Shown here in pieces: positions 48,731 through 58,173 of a stretch of DNA of 64,000 nt. Every line of letters starts with the position of its first letter. The stretch's first letter is position 1. Source of the DNA: CAWIHA01 sp963835855 (lineage in GTDB: Bacteria; Acidobacteriota; Terriglobia; Bryobacterales; Bryobacteraceae); assembly GCA_963835855.1 (NCBI GenBank), contig CAWIHA010000024.1:25520-89519 (forward strand), written 5' to 3'. The position numbers and the translations under genes are program-made. A model generated the notes under the pieces. It worked only from the letters and a program-made list of their open reading frames with translations, did not search any database and was not told the origin of the DNA.

Positions 48731-51700
48731 TCACTGGTCCCCCACGTGGATGTCGCAGCGCAGGCAGCGATTCGCCTCTTCCAGCGCTTGGATCACAGTC
48801 AGACCGACCGTCACTTCCTCAAAGTTCTTCGCGCGCTCGCGCGGGGGCAGTTGCCCCGGAACGCGCCGCGGGCACTCGCTCGTGTGGACGGGCGGGGTCT
48901 GATCGTAGTCGAGTTTGGGCGCGATTTCGGAGAACCGCTGGGCGCCCATCAGCGCCTCGTCCATGAGCCGCGCCGCCTTCTTCCCGTAACCCATCGCATT
49001 GGAGACGTTCGACGCGCCGCTGATCACGTCGCCCCCGGCGTAGAACTTGGCGCGGCTCGTCCCGAGCGTGTAGCGATCGACTTCGATGGTCCCGGATTCT
49101 TTCAACTTCAGACCGGAGGCCTTCGCGAAATCCGTATCCACTTTCTCGCCCACCGCCAGGATCACCGTGTCGCACTGGAACGATAGAGTTTCGTCGGTAG
49201 AGACCGGCCGGCGGCGCCCGGACGTATCGAATTCGCCCAGCTTGGTCTTGACGGCCTCGAGTGTTTTGACGCGCCCATCGACGCCGGCAATCCGGTGCGG
49301 CGCAGCCAGGTAAACGAAATTTGCGCCTTCCGCCTCGGCCGCCTCCACTTCCTCCATGATGGCCGGCATGTCCTTGCGCTCGCGGCGATAGATCACCGTG
49401 ACCTCAGCGCCCATGCGCAGCGCGGTGCGGGCGGAATCGATGGCCGCGTTGCCGCCGCCTATGACCACAACTTTCGAGCCCAGCTCGACCGCTTCGCCTT
49501 TCGAGACCGCCTCCAGGAAAAGCAGCGCCGGCATCACGCCTTTCAGCTCCGTTCCAGGCAGCGGCACCGACGCCTCCTTCCAGGTGCCCAAGGAAAGGAA
49601 CACGGCGTCGTATCGCTGGTCGAGTTCGTCCAAGGACAAGTCGAGACCAAGCGTGGTGTTAAATACGAACTTCACTCCCAAGCGCTCGATCAACTCGATC
49701 TCGCGATCCACCACCCAGTTGGGCAGCCGGTAATCCGGAAGCGCATAGCGCAGCATCCCGCCCGCGGCCGGGTTCGATTCGTACACGGTGACCTCGTGCC
49801 CGAGCAGCGTCAGATAGAACGCGCAAGTCAGCCCGGCCGGCCCTGCGCCGGCGACGGCCACTTTTTTCCCGGTGGGCGCCAGCTTCTTGGCGGCGATCCG
49901 CTCGATCATGGCCGGGTAACGGCCGGAGCGGTAGATCGAATCCGCGATGAACCGGTGCACGTCGCGGATGTTGACCGCGTCGTCCAGATTCATCCTGCGG
50001 CAGCGGTCGTCGCAGGGATGCTGGCACACGCGGCCGGTGGAGGCAGGCAGCGGATTATCCAAGACCACCGCCTCGAATGCGTCCTCCAGCCGGTTTTCTT
50101 TGTAGAGCTGCAAGTACCGCGGAATGTTCATGTGCAGCGGGCAACTGTTCTCGCACGGCGAGAGCGCCAGATGCTCGCAAACACCGGCCCGGCAGCGCTT
50201 GGCGCGGATGTGGTCCTCGAACTCGTGCCGGAAGTGCCGCATCGTCGTGAGCACGGGGTTCGGCGCGGTCTGGCCCAGCCCGCATAACGACATATCGCGA
50301 ATCATGCGCCCCAACTCGTCCAGCGCCGCGAGGTCGCTCTCGGCGGCCTTTCCGTCCGTGAACCCTCTCAAGATGCGCAGGGCCTGATCCAGGCCGGCGC
50401 GGCACGGGACGCACTTACCGCACGATTCCGAATGCGTGAATTCGACGAAGTACCGCGCCACGTCTACCATGCAGTTGTCTTCGTCCATCACCACCATGCC
50501 GCCTGAGCCCATGATGGAGCCGATTTTGGCCAGTGTCTCGTAATCCACGGGCGTGTCGAACAGCTCCTGCGGGATGCAGCCTCCCGAGGGACCGCCGGTT
50601 TGCACGGCTTTGATCTGCCGGCCGTTGGTGCCGCCCTCCCCGATGTCATAAACGAACGTCTTAAGCGGGGTTCCGAGCGGCATCTCGACCAAGCCGGTGT
50701 TGGTAATCTTGCCCACCAGCGAAAACACTTTCGTGCCCGCGCTCTTGGCGCTGCCGGTCTCTGTGAACCAGGCCGGGCCTTTGACGACGATCGGCGGGAT
50801 GTTGTACCAGGTCTCGACGTTATTGATGTTGGTTGGCTTGCCCCATAGGCCTTTCTGCGCGGGATACGGTGGGCGCGGATTCGGGCGTCCGGAGCGGCCT
50901 TCGAGCGAGCTGATGAGCGCGGTCTCCTCCCCGCAGACAAACGCTCCCGCGCCTTCGACGAGTTGTATGTCGAAATGGAAGCCCCGCCCGAGGATGTTTT
51001 CGCCCAGCAAGCCGTACTCCTTGGCCTGGGCTATCGCGCGCTCCAGGCGATGCACCGCCAGCGGATATTCAGCACGGATGTAAATAATGCCGTCCTCGCC
51101 GCCCATTAGATAGGCGCCGATGGCCATGCCTTCGAGCAGGCTATGCGGATCGCCCTCGATCTCGTTCCGGTTCATGTAAGCGCCGGGATCGCCTTCATCG
51201 GCGTTCGCGATCACGAATTTGCGGCCGGCGTTCGCTTTCCTCAGGTATTCCCATTTGAGGCCGGTCGGATAGCCTGCGCCGCCGCGGCCGCGCAGCTTGG
51301 ATGCTTTGATTTGCTCGATGACGGCATCCGGTGTGCCATCGATCAGCACCTTGTAGAGCGATTGATAGCCGCCCACCGCGATGTATTCCTCGATATCGTC
51401 GGCGCTGATGAGGCCGCAATTGCGCAGCACGATCTTCTTTTGACCGCGGAAGAAAGGGACCTCCTGCCAGGAAGGGATTTCCGGAAAACCGGCGCCGTAT
51501 TTTACGTGCCCGGTCAGATGGTCCCAGTCTTCGATCTTGCACAGAGCCAGCTCCTTCGTGACGTTGCCTGCCGCCAGATCGTCCAGGATCCCCTTCACGT
51601 GGTTCGGCTGGACGCGGCGCAGCACCACCAGCGGCCGGCCGGGGATCCAAACATTGACCAGCGGCTCCTGGGCACAGAAACCGAAACAGCCTACCCGCGC

Positions 51701-51880
51701 GAGTTGCACGTCCAGGCCGCGACCGTCGATCCCGTCCGCGAATGCATGGAACACTCCCTCAGCGCCGTTTCCTGCGCCGCATGTGCCCATGCCCACGGCA
51801 ATGCGCGGCTTACCCGGCAAGAGCTTGGCCAGCCCGGCTTCCTTGACGGCGTTAAACGTGCTGAGGTCTTGAATCCGCAT
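48731..51880 (-). CDS. hoxF: HoxF/NuoF fused to GltD/NfnB-like NAD(P)-FAD oxidoreductase
   Basis: 1049 residues, about twice a normal HoxF. Residues 25-105: thioredoxin-like [2Fe-2S] domain (C34, C65, C69 visible). About 110-580: NuoF-type core with FMN site RGRGGAGYPTGLKWEY, NADH region ANADEGDPGAYMNRNEIEGD and [4Fe-4S] ESCGKCVPCRAG. About 600-1030: a GltD/NfnB-type module with its own cysteine clusters (SPCENSCPLHMNIP, GRVCQHPCDDRC), an FAD site (AGAGPAGLTCAFYL), a second nucleotide site (GGGNAAIDSARTALRMGAEV) and GGDVISGASNVSNAMGYG. The second nucleotide site suggests a second pyridine nucleotide or electron bifurcation; that is inference. Starts 29 bp inside hoxE. Confidence 0.92.
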   Translation of the reverse strand: MRIQDLSTFNAVKEAGLAKLLPGKPRIAVGMGTCGAGNGAEGVFHAFADGIDGRGLDVQLARVGCFGFCAQEPLVNVWIPGRPLVVLRRVQPNHVKGILDDLAAGNVTKELALCKIEDWDHLTGHVKYGAGFPEIPSWQEVPFFRGQKKIVLRNCGLISADDIEEYIAVGGYQSLYKVLIDGTPDAVIEQIKASKLRGRGGAGYPTGLKWEYLRKANAGRKFVIANADEGDPGAYMNRNEIEGDPHSLLEGMAIGAYLMGGEDGIIYIRAEYPLAVHRLERAIAQAKEYGLLGENILGRGFHFDIQLVEGAGAFVCGEETALISSLEGRSGRPNPRPPYPAQKGLWGKPTNINNVETWYNIPPIVVKGPAWFTETGSAKSAGTKVFSLVGKITNTGLVEMPLGTPLKTFVYDIGEGGTNGRQIKAVQTGGPSGGCIPQELFDTPVDYETLAKIGSIMGSGGMVVMDEDNCMVDVARYFVEFTHSESCGKCVPCRAGLDQALRILRGFTDGKAAESDLAALDELGRMIRDMSLCGLGQTAPNPVLTTMRHFRHEFEDHIRAKRCRAGVCEHLALSPCENSCPLHMNIPRYLQLYKENRLEDAFEAVVLDNPLPASTGRVCQHPCDDRCRRMNLDDAVNIRDVHRFIADSIYRSGRYPAMIERIAAKKLAPTGKKVAVAGAGPAGLTCAFYLTLLGHEVTVYESNPAAGGMLRYALPDYRLPNWVVDREIELIERLGVKFVFNTTLGLDLSLDELDQRYDAVFLSLGTWKEASVPLPGTELKGVMPALLFLEAVSKGEAVELGSKVVVIGGGNAAIDSARTALRMGAEVTVIYRRERKDMPAIMEEVEAAEAEGANFVYLAAPHRIAGVDGRVKTLEAVKTKLGEFDTSGRRRPVSTDETLSFQCDTVILAVGEKVDTDFAKASGLKLKESGTIEVDRYTLGTSRAKFYAGGDVISGASNVSNAMGYGKKAARLMDEALMGAQRFSEIAPKLDYDQTPPVHTSECPRRVPGQLPPRERAKNFEEVTVGLTVIQALEEANRCLRCDIHVGDQ

Positions 51881-52418
51881 CGTTCCGGCTTTCCTTCTCG
51901 AGGATGTCGATCTCGCTGCGCAGCGCCCGCTCGCTCACATGACCGAAAATCGAATGGTTGATCTCGATGACCGGCGCCAGCGCGCACTGTCCGAAGCAGG
52001 CCACGGTCCGGAGGGTGAACTTGCCATCGGGCGTGGTGATCGAAATCTTATCGGCATCGGATTCCTCCCCGGTCCCGTGCAGGCCGAGTTCGAGCTTGAG
52101 CCGTTCGAGCAAGGCGCGCGAGCCGCGGGTGTGGCAGGCCGTGCCGCGGCAAACGCAAACCGTGTTCTTCCCTTGCGGCTCCAGATTGAACAGCGCATAG
52201 AAGGTCACCACGCTATGAATCCGGGCTAGCGGGACGCCGGTCCTGGCCGCAATGTATTCCAGCATTGGCACGGGAAGATACTTGTGCGGGTTCCGCTCCT
52301 GCACCTTCTCCAGAATCGTCAGCAGCGCTCCGGGCCTGCCGCTCTGCTCGGCGATGACGCGGTCGGCGAAATCCTGTTCCTGGACGCTTAGCTGAGCTGA
52401 AGCAAGCGTGTGGCTCAT
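51852..52418 (-). CDS. hoxE: HoxE/NuoE-type [2Fe-2S] subunit
   Basis: 188 residues. Thioredoxin-like ferredoxin with four cysteines in VCRGTACHTRGS and VACFGQCALAPVIE. First gene of the hoxE-F-U-Y-H run. Typical NuoE N-terminal helices (PVPMLEYIAARTGVPLARIH) are present. Its last 29 bp overlap hoxF. Confidence 0.93.
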   Translation of the reverse strand: MSHTLASAQLSVQEQDFADRVIAEQSGRPGALLTILEKVQERNPHKYLPVPMLEYIAARTGVPLARIHSVVTFYALFNLEPQGKNTVCVCRGTACHTRGSRALLERLKLELGLHGTGEESDADKISITTPDGKFTLRTVACFGQCALAPVIEINHSIFGHVSERALRSEIDILEKESRNDADSRPQHV

Positions 52419-52758
52419 TTCGAGATCCTTTCCTGACGGCGCTTGCGAGGCCCCAGGGATGGCCCCGATCCTAAAGATCGGAACCCGGCTCGCCGGAATT
52501 CAGAGTCGCATCTTCCTGAAGCGCTTCGAACCAGAACATAACATATCCCCCGCCTGGGTGTTGCTCCGGCCGTTTTAGGGTCATTTGGCGCATCTCATGG
52601 CCTCTGAAGCGCCCCTCAGTACCAATTTTCGGTACCTATCGAGGGCTGCCGCCTTATGCTAGTGCAAATTCAGGGCCAGTTGCGGTAGTAATACACTTGG
52701 CGTACCCGAGGTCTTGGATTCTCCCTTGGCCTCGTCGCGGGATGGCGATCAGTAGGAG
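52419..52758. other. Upstream region of the hydrogenase operon
   Basis: 340 bases between hoxE and the coiled-coil protein gene. It contains an imperfect palindrome, TCAGTACC-7-GGTACCTA (52616-52638), and a small CCGATC/GATCGG hairpin near 52470. The palindrome could be an operator for the hox operon, whose start is about 200 bp away. No convincing -35/-10 pair was found. Confidence 0.4.
52616..52638 (-). promoter_or_regulatory. Palindrome upstream of hoxE, possible operator
   Basis: TCAGTACC and GGTACCTA flank a 7-base AT-rich centre (AATTTTC). Six of eight arm positions pair. Size and symmetry suit a dimeric regulator such as a CRP/FNR- or TetR-type protein, but it is not a recognisable FNR or CRP box. 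Confidence 0.3.
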
Positions 52759-53646
52759 CTATGGGTTCCCCTTATTGCTGATCTGTACGTCAATGTCTGG
52801 TATTCTCCCGCCCCTATCATCCGCTGTGGCGATTAGCGGCGGCAGAACGTCATCGAACACTCCCAACCGTCTCAGGCCGGAGATCAATGCTTTCATGAGC
52901 GGTATCGCGCTGGTCGGTCCGGTGATCTTAAATGCTGGGATCACGCGTAGTACTGGAGCCGCACCGTTGCGAACGAGACCGACAAGTTCTGTTTTCATCC
53001 CACCTTGCGCGAGCGCAGCAGCCAAGTCGTTGGCAAAATCGGTCACGGACGGCGCAGATCCCATGATGTTGACGTGTACGGTGTCCGCAAAGTGGAATGG
53101 ACGCACCGTACGCGCAATAATCAGTCGCTGCTCACGGGTAAGCCGCGTCCAAGTTAGCGCAGTGCGGAGTTTGAGTACATCGGCTTGTAGCACTAAGTTT
53201 TGCTGCCGGAGCGTCTCTGCCTCCTTTTCATTCGCGGACGCGCGCTCATTGGCCTCCCCTGCATCCCTCTCAGCATTGCCGGCCTTCTGGCGTATTAAGG
53301 CCACCAGCTTACGGTTCATATTCCGCAAGGCACTGTTCCTGTTGGCAGACACAACGCCAACCATGAATTCACCAGCGATCCCGAGAACGACCAAAGCGAC
53401 ACTGAGTAGCTTCAGACGAAAAAGCCACGCGCTGGGCTTTTGCGGTGATCGAATCGACGCACGACGCCACGCCTCTTGCTCTGAGGTGTGTTCACGGATA
53501 ACAAAGTACAATTCCGCGGCCACACCGACAACCACAGCTATCGTCGAAACCCATAACCAGACCTCCCACGAATCAGCAGAGGCTCCCAGGCTTGATATGG
53601 TCTTTTCAAGGATCGATATGGATTTGTCTAAGGCAGAGGCGTCCAT
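52759..53646 (-). CDS. Hypothetical two-helix membrane protein with coiled coil
   Basis: 295 residues. Two membrane helices (about residues 27-48, VWLWVSTIAVVVGVAAELYF, and about 77-97, LLSVALVVLGIAGEFMVGVV) are followed by a coiled coil (about 105-160, with ERDAGEANERASANEKEAET) and a C-terminal alpha/beta-type region ending in ISNKGNP. No family recognised. The topology, membrane pair plus coiled coil plus soluble domain, suits a membrane-attached sensor or scaffold. It is 340 bp upstream of the hydrogenase operon and reads in the same direction. Confidence 0.6.
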   Translation of the reverse strand: MDASALDKSISILEKTISSLGASADSWEVWLWVSTIAVVVGVAAELYFVIREHTSEQEAWRRASIRSPQKPSAWLFRLKLLSVALVVLGIAGEFMVGVVSANRNSALRNMNRKLVALIRQKAGNAERDAGEANERASANEKEAETLRQQNLVLQADVLKLRTALTWTRLTREQRLIIARTVRPFHFADTVHVNIMGSAPSVTDFANDLAAALAQGGMKTELVGLVRNGAAPVLRVIPAFKITGPTSAIPLMKALISGLRRLGVFDDVLPPLIATADDRGGRIPDIDVQISNKGNP

Positions 53647-53860
53647 GCGGCGGTTATAGAAATCTCAGCTAGCTTGCGTCTCGGCGGGTGGCATGTTCGC
53701 TCATGGTTCAAGTACGCACCAGAAGCGCAGATATAACAAGTATATTATAGCCCCGATCGCCCCATGCGGATGCGGCGCCTCAAGCGCTCTGCCGTGGAGG
53801 CCGTATGCAAGAAGGCATCGGTGAGACAATACTGGCGCTCGCGTGCGAGAAAACCAATTC

Positions 53861-54673
53861 TCACCTGACTGCGGTGGCCTTGAAGAAGGTGTAATTGAAC
53901 ACGCCCTCGGGCGATTGCGCGATCGTGTAGAGATCCTGTATGCCCTTACGCCAAGCCGGGGCGTCGATCAAGCCCATTTCGATCGCTTGCCGCTCGACCC
54001 CTTCGACCATAGGCGTGATCGTCTTCCCCACGAAGCCGTCCCGGAGCCCCGGTCTACTGTGGTCGGCGTAGACGTTTCGCGGGGAAACCGCGATCTCGCG
54101 GAACCCCGCTCCGGCGAGCAAGGGATAGAGCTGCCGGCCGATCAGCGAGTTGCCGCCCAGCGCTGCCTGGACTTCGATCAGACAATTCCAGGCCCGCACC
54201 GCTTCGGGAGTCGCAGGATGGAAGTAGCAGGAGCCGTGATCCCCTTCGATGACGGTGATGCTCCCACCGCGCTTGAGCACGCGGGCAAGCACGGCCAGAG
54301 CTTTCAGCGGATGCGTCAAATGCTCGAGAAGGTAGCACACAAAAACGTGATCGAAGCGCTGGTTCGGGAACGGCAGATGGAACACATCCGTCTCGACGAA
54401 CGCGACGTTGGCGAGGTTCTCGCGCCGCGCCATGGCTTGGGCCGAATCGAGAGAGGGGCGTGAGAGGTCCACCGAAACCAACTGCGCCGTAGGACTATTC
54501 CTGGCCAGGCTGATCGTCTGCGCGCCTACGCCGCAGCCCGCCTCCAGCACCCTGCTCCCGGCAGCGTAGCGGGTGTCGTGATGGAGAAGATCTCTGACCG
54601 CCGCGGCTTGATCGCGGAGCCGTTCGGCCTCGCGCTCCGAGTAGCCGTGCACGTAGCTGCGGGCGCTTCGCAC
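53861..54673 (-). CDS. Class I SAM-dependent methyltransferase
   Basis: 270 residues. SAM-binding motif I VLEAGCGVGAQTISLA, then VSVDLSRPSLDSAQ, and later FDHVFVCYLLEHL and LKRGGSITVIEGDHG. UbiE/Coq5-like superfamily. The substrate is unknown. Confidence 0.85.
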   Translation of the reverse strand: MRSARSYVHGYSEREAERLRDQAAAVRDLLHHDTRYAAGSRVLEAGCGVGAQTISLARNSPTAQLVSVDLSRPSLDSAQAMARRENLANVAFVETDVFHLPFPNQRFDHVFVCYLLEHLTHPLKALAVLARVLKRGGSITVIEGDHGSCYFHPATPEAVRAWNCLIEVQAALGGNSLIGRQLYPLLAGAGFREIAVSPRNVYADHSRPGLRDGFVGKTITPMVEGVERQAIEMGLIDAPAWRKGIQDLYTIAQSPEGVFNYTFFKATAVR

Positions 54674-54916
54674 TTCTCAGGCAGTATACAGAACCGCGCG
54701 CCAGATAGCGAACCGTGAAGCACTCGCAAGGTATTCAGTTGTACACTGAGTGTCTGGGTGCCCATTGTCAATAGATGTCGCTTTGTGATCGCAACGTCTG
54801 CTGGGCGCGATCAAGGGACGTCCCATCACCACCTCCCGCCCGGCAGTTCCTCGATTGCGAGCACGGTGAGACAGCAAGCAGGGGCCAGAATGCGTCTGGA
54901 GAGGAGGTAGAGAAAC

Positions 54917-55396
54917 ATGATTCGGGGACTTCTCAGGAGGGCCAGATTGCCGCTGATGTTTGTAATCGGTATGGCAGCGGCATTGACGATGGCCCCACGG
55001 CTGCCTGGCGGCGATGTCCAATCCGGCCCATGGTCAAAAGCCGAGCTCATGGAGCCAGCCTCACTCGCCAAGCTGCTAAAGTCTTCCACCGCGCAGCCGA
55101 ACATCATTTGTGTCGGATTTCCGGTGTTATACCGCCAGCGGCATATTCTGCATGCGCGGTTTGCAGGCCCCGCGAACAACCCGGAGGGACTTACGGCATT
55201 GCGGGAGGTGGTGCAGACTTTACGGAAAGACTCCGAAATCGTAATCTATTGCGGATGTTGTCCCATCGAGAGGTGCCCGAATGTCCGGCCTGCATACCAG
55301 CTACTAAAGGAGCTTGGATTCAGCCGTATCCGCGTGCTGGACTTACCAACCAATTTTCATACCGATTGGTCGGCGAAGGGGTATCCAGTGGAATGA
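54917..55396 (+). CDS. Secreted rhodanese-like protein
   Basis: 159 residues. N-terminal signal/anchor (RLPLMFVIGMAAALTMAPRL) and one rhodanese domain with the active-site loop EIVIYCGCCPIERCPNVRPA; the extra cysteines are typical of a secreted subgroup. Likely a periplasmic sulfur transfer or redox role. AGGAGG-like sequence precedes the ATG. Next to an unrelated methyltransferase gene on the same strand. Confidence 0.8.
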   Translation: MIRGLLRRARLPLMFVIGMAAALTMAPRLPGGDVQSGPWSKAELMEPASLAKLLKSSTAQPNIICVGFPVLYRQRHILHARFAGPANNPEGLTALREVVQTLRKDSEIVIYCGCCPIERCPNVRPAYQLLKELGFSRIRVLDLPTNFHTDWSAKGYPVE

Positions 55397-55512
55397 CAGT
55401 GCGCCGCGCCGCCGTGGCGGGGAACACAGCAGCAATTACGTGGGCCGCTTGTGGTAAGTCTGCGCGAGGCGGCGGGGAGTATCTGCTGTCGAGCTTGTGA
55501 ACGAGGGCCGCG

Positions 55513-56088
55513 ATGAGGGCACGTGAAAGCGGCATGCCGGAAGAGGCCTATTGGGCCGCTTTTTTCGACGCTGAGGCGGTTATAGAAAGGCTGTTCGGCG
55601 CAGAAGGCGTAACAGGCGACGCAGTTGAGTTCGGTTGCGGCTACGGCACCTTCACGATACCGGCCGCCCGGCGCACCGCTGGTATCGTGACTGCGCTCGA
55701 TATCGATCCGCAGATGGTAGCTTACACACAACGTAAGGCCGCCGATCATGCCGTTTCCAATGTCCGCGGTGAAGTGCGCGACTTCGTCGCCCACGGAACG
55801 GGACTGGATGACGGCACGCAAACCCACGCGATGATTTTCAACCTACTGCACCTGGAACAACCTGTGGCATTGCTGCGGGAGGCGCATCGAGTACTCAAGC
55901 CCGGCGGGCGGATCTCCATCATCCATTGGCGTAGCGACATTCCGACCCCCCGCGGCCCGTCTCTGGCGATCCGGCCACGGCCGGAACAATGCGGCGCCTG
56001 GATGGAACAGGCAGGTTTTGGCGATGTGGAACCGGTCGACTTACTGCCCTGTTGTCCATATCACTTTGGTTTGATTGCCAGACGTTGA
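55513..56088 (+). CDS. Class I SAM-dependent methyltransferase
   Basis: 191 residues. SAM site VEFGCGYGTFTIPAA, then VTALDIDPQMVAYT, NLLHLEQPVALLREAHRVLK and PGGRISIIHWRSD. Similar in kind to, but not a close copy of, the enzyme at 53.9-54.7 kb. 116 bp after the rhodanese gene, same strand. Substrate unknown. Confidence 0.82.
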   Translation: MRARESGMPEEAYWAAFFDAEAVIERLFGAEGVTGDAVEFGCGYGTFTIPAARRTAGIVTALDIDPQMVAYTQRKAADHAVSNVRGEVRDFVAHGTGLDDGTQTHAMIFNLLHLEQPVALLREAHRVLKPGGRISIIHWRSDIPTPRGPSLAIRPRPEQCGAWMEQAGFGDVEPVDLLPCCPYHFGLIARR

Positions 56089-56147
56089 TACCCAAGAGGA
56101 AAGCGGACGCTCGCGCCGGATCGCATTGCGCCCGGTTGCCCGCAAGC

Positions 56148-58171
56148 TTACATCGCCGCGTGCAGGCCGATGACGAACTGCTGGGAGCGGAAGCCCTCGT
56201 AAAGGTAGAACGGCTGGCTCATCGCATACCAGCGCCATTCCGTATACCACTGCACGTGATTCCGGATCGGCACCGACACCTTGGCCTGCGGCTCGTAGAA
56301 TCGCATGGGGCGGCTGCCCGAGGACACGAAGAACGATCCGCCGAAACTGAGCTTCGGCTGCAAACTTCCCACCGTCAGCGGAATATCGGCGAGCAGCGTG
56401 CCTGTGTGCGCATTGTCGCGATAGAAGAATACGCCGGGCGTGAGCGTGCTAGGCGTCAGAAAGTCGCACCTTGATCGCAGCGTCGAACGCGCATACTCGG
56501 CCAGGAGCGAGAACTTCTTGCCGCCCGCAGGCGTCCAGTAGGCGGACACCGTGTTGTACCGGCTCAGGGTGTCGAGCCTGATGGCCGGGGCCGGGTTCTG
56601 ATTGTTCAGCACACTGAACTGCGCCGCAAACTGAAGCTCGGGCGAAAACTGATAGCGCGCCCGTACGATCCCGCGCTGGTAATCGTTCAGGCTGGTCCTG
56701 AAAAATGCGTGGTCGCCGGGCGAAGCTTCCAAATCGGCGCTGATCCGGAGCTTCCCGGCGGCGCGGAATACCAGGCCGCCGAGCGCCACGTTCCGGCTCA
56801 ATTGGGCGCTCTCGCGGGTGAGGCCCTGCCCCTCGAATACGAGCGCAGGCGGTTCGCTGGTGTCGCCCCAAATATACCGATGGCCCACGCGCAGCGTCAG
56901 CTTGGAGGTGGCGTCGAACAGCACATTGACTTCCTGCTGGTTGTAGTTCACCACGAACAGGCTGCTGGTAAGGGCCGCGGTCGGGCTCACTGGAGCGCCG
57001 CCCGCGAGCAGAAGCTGCTCGTTGAGCAACGCCGAGGAAGCGTCGTGCATGCGGTCCGTCATCCAGGATTCGAGAATGCGCACCCGCCGCAGCGGCCGCA
57101 GCTCGAAGCCAGCGCTGCCGGAGGGATGCGGCGCCCGCGCCAGCGCGCCGAGAGAATCGATCAGGCCGGTGTAAAACGCAAAAGAGGTGAAATCGAAAAT
57201 GTTGCCGGCCGCGTTCGCCGTGAAATTCGTCTTCGTGCGCGCATCGCTGTAAAGGAACTGCCCGTAAAGGTCGATCCACGGCGCCGGGTTCGCGGTGAAC
57301 AGCGCCTTGCTGAACATTCCGTCCGCCCGCACGCCGTAGGCTTCCTGGCCGGAAGTGAGGAAGAGCTGCTGGCCGAGAAAAGGCGTGGTCAAGTTGCCGG
57401 GGTTTGGCGACACCGCGCCGCTCGAGACCTGCTGATCATCGGAGAAATTGAATGCGCCCTGTTCGAGCGTGACGTGAAACCGCGTGTACTCGAACCGGAT
57501 TCCCGCCCGGTAGACGTTGGTGTGATCGTCGTACAGGGTCGGCACCGCGTACTCGTTTTCCTGGAGCACGAAATCCGTCGTGCCATCGCCGCGCCGGCCC
57601 TCGCGGCTATAAGCCACGTACGGAATGATGCGGCGCCCGGGGAAAAGGTCCAACTCGAAATCGCTCGAGCGCAGGAAGGTATTGAATCCCTGCTGATCGA
57701 GGAAAACGCCGCTTGCTTTGGTTGGGTCCGCGAAGGACGGCAGGAAATCGTAGTATGCGATGTTGCGGTAGTCCCAGGTGAAGTCGTAAATGCCCTGCTT
57801 GCGCGCCTCGATGCGAGCGGTGTTGTACGGATCGCCGCCCCAGGAGTTAGCACGAATATCGATGCGGTCGAAGAAGCGCCGGGAGGGCTCCTGGATGGTG
57901 GCGTCCAGCCCGAACAGCTTCGGGCCATCGCCCAGGTTGACCACGCTGCGGTAGGTGTTTACGTCGCCCCCCACGCCGGTGATGGCGCGATAACCCACAT
58001 CGATGCTGCCGCTGAGCCAGTTCTCTAAGGCCGGCCCCGAGGGCTCCGCCTTGGCCTGCTCGGCCGCCGGAGCAGCTTGCTGTTGCGCGGGCGTGGGCGA
58101 AGGGCTGGGGCAGCCGCCGGCTGCTGCGCGGCGAGCGGTAGTGTGACGAGAAGCATCAGAAAATGTTTCAT
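56148..58171 (-). CDS. MtrB/PioB-like outer-membrane beta-barrel, frame broken near the N-terminus
   Basis: About 674 residues if repaired. The start is ATG 58171 (MKHFLMLLVTLPLAAQQPAA, a signal peptide) with GGAG upstream. After the Ala/Pro region one C is missing in GCCCCAG (about 58105-58115); the rest follows in another frame (LENWLSGSIDVGYR) to 56148. The barrel part shows alternating aromatic/polar strands (FRAAGKLRISADLEASPGDH, YNTVSAYWTPAGGKKFSLLA) and ends in an outer-membrane-like FVIGLHAAM. Context makes MtrB-like likely: it follows two decaheme cytochromes and would hold the MtrA-like one in the membrane. The span, 2024 bases, is one short of a multiple of three. Confidence 0.75.
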
Positions 58172-58173
58172 CG

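Noticed and set aside
49768..49785. GGGTTCGATTC resembling a tRNA T-arm
   Set aside because: It lies within the conserved coding sequence of hoxF and no acceptor, D or anticodon arms fit around it. No tRNA gene was found in the window.
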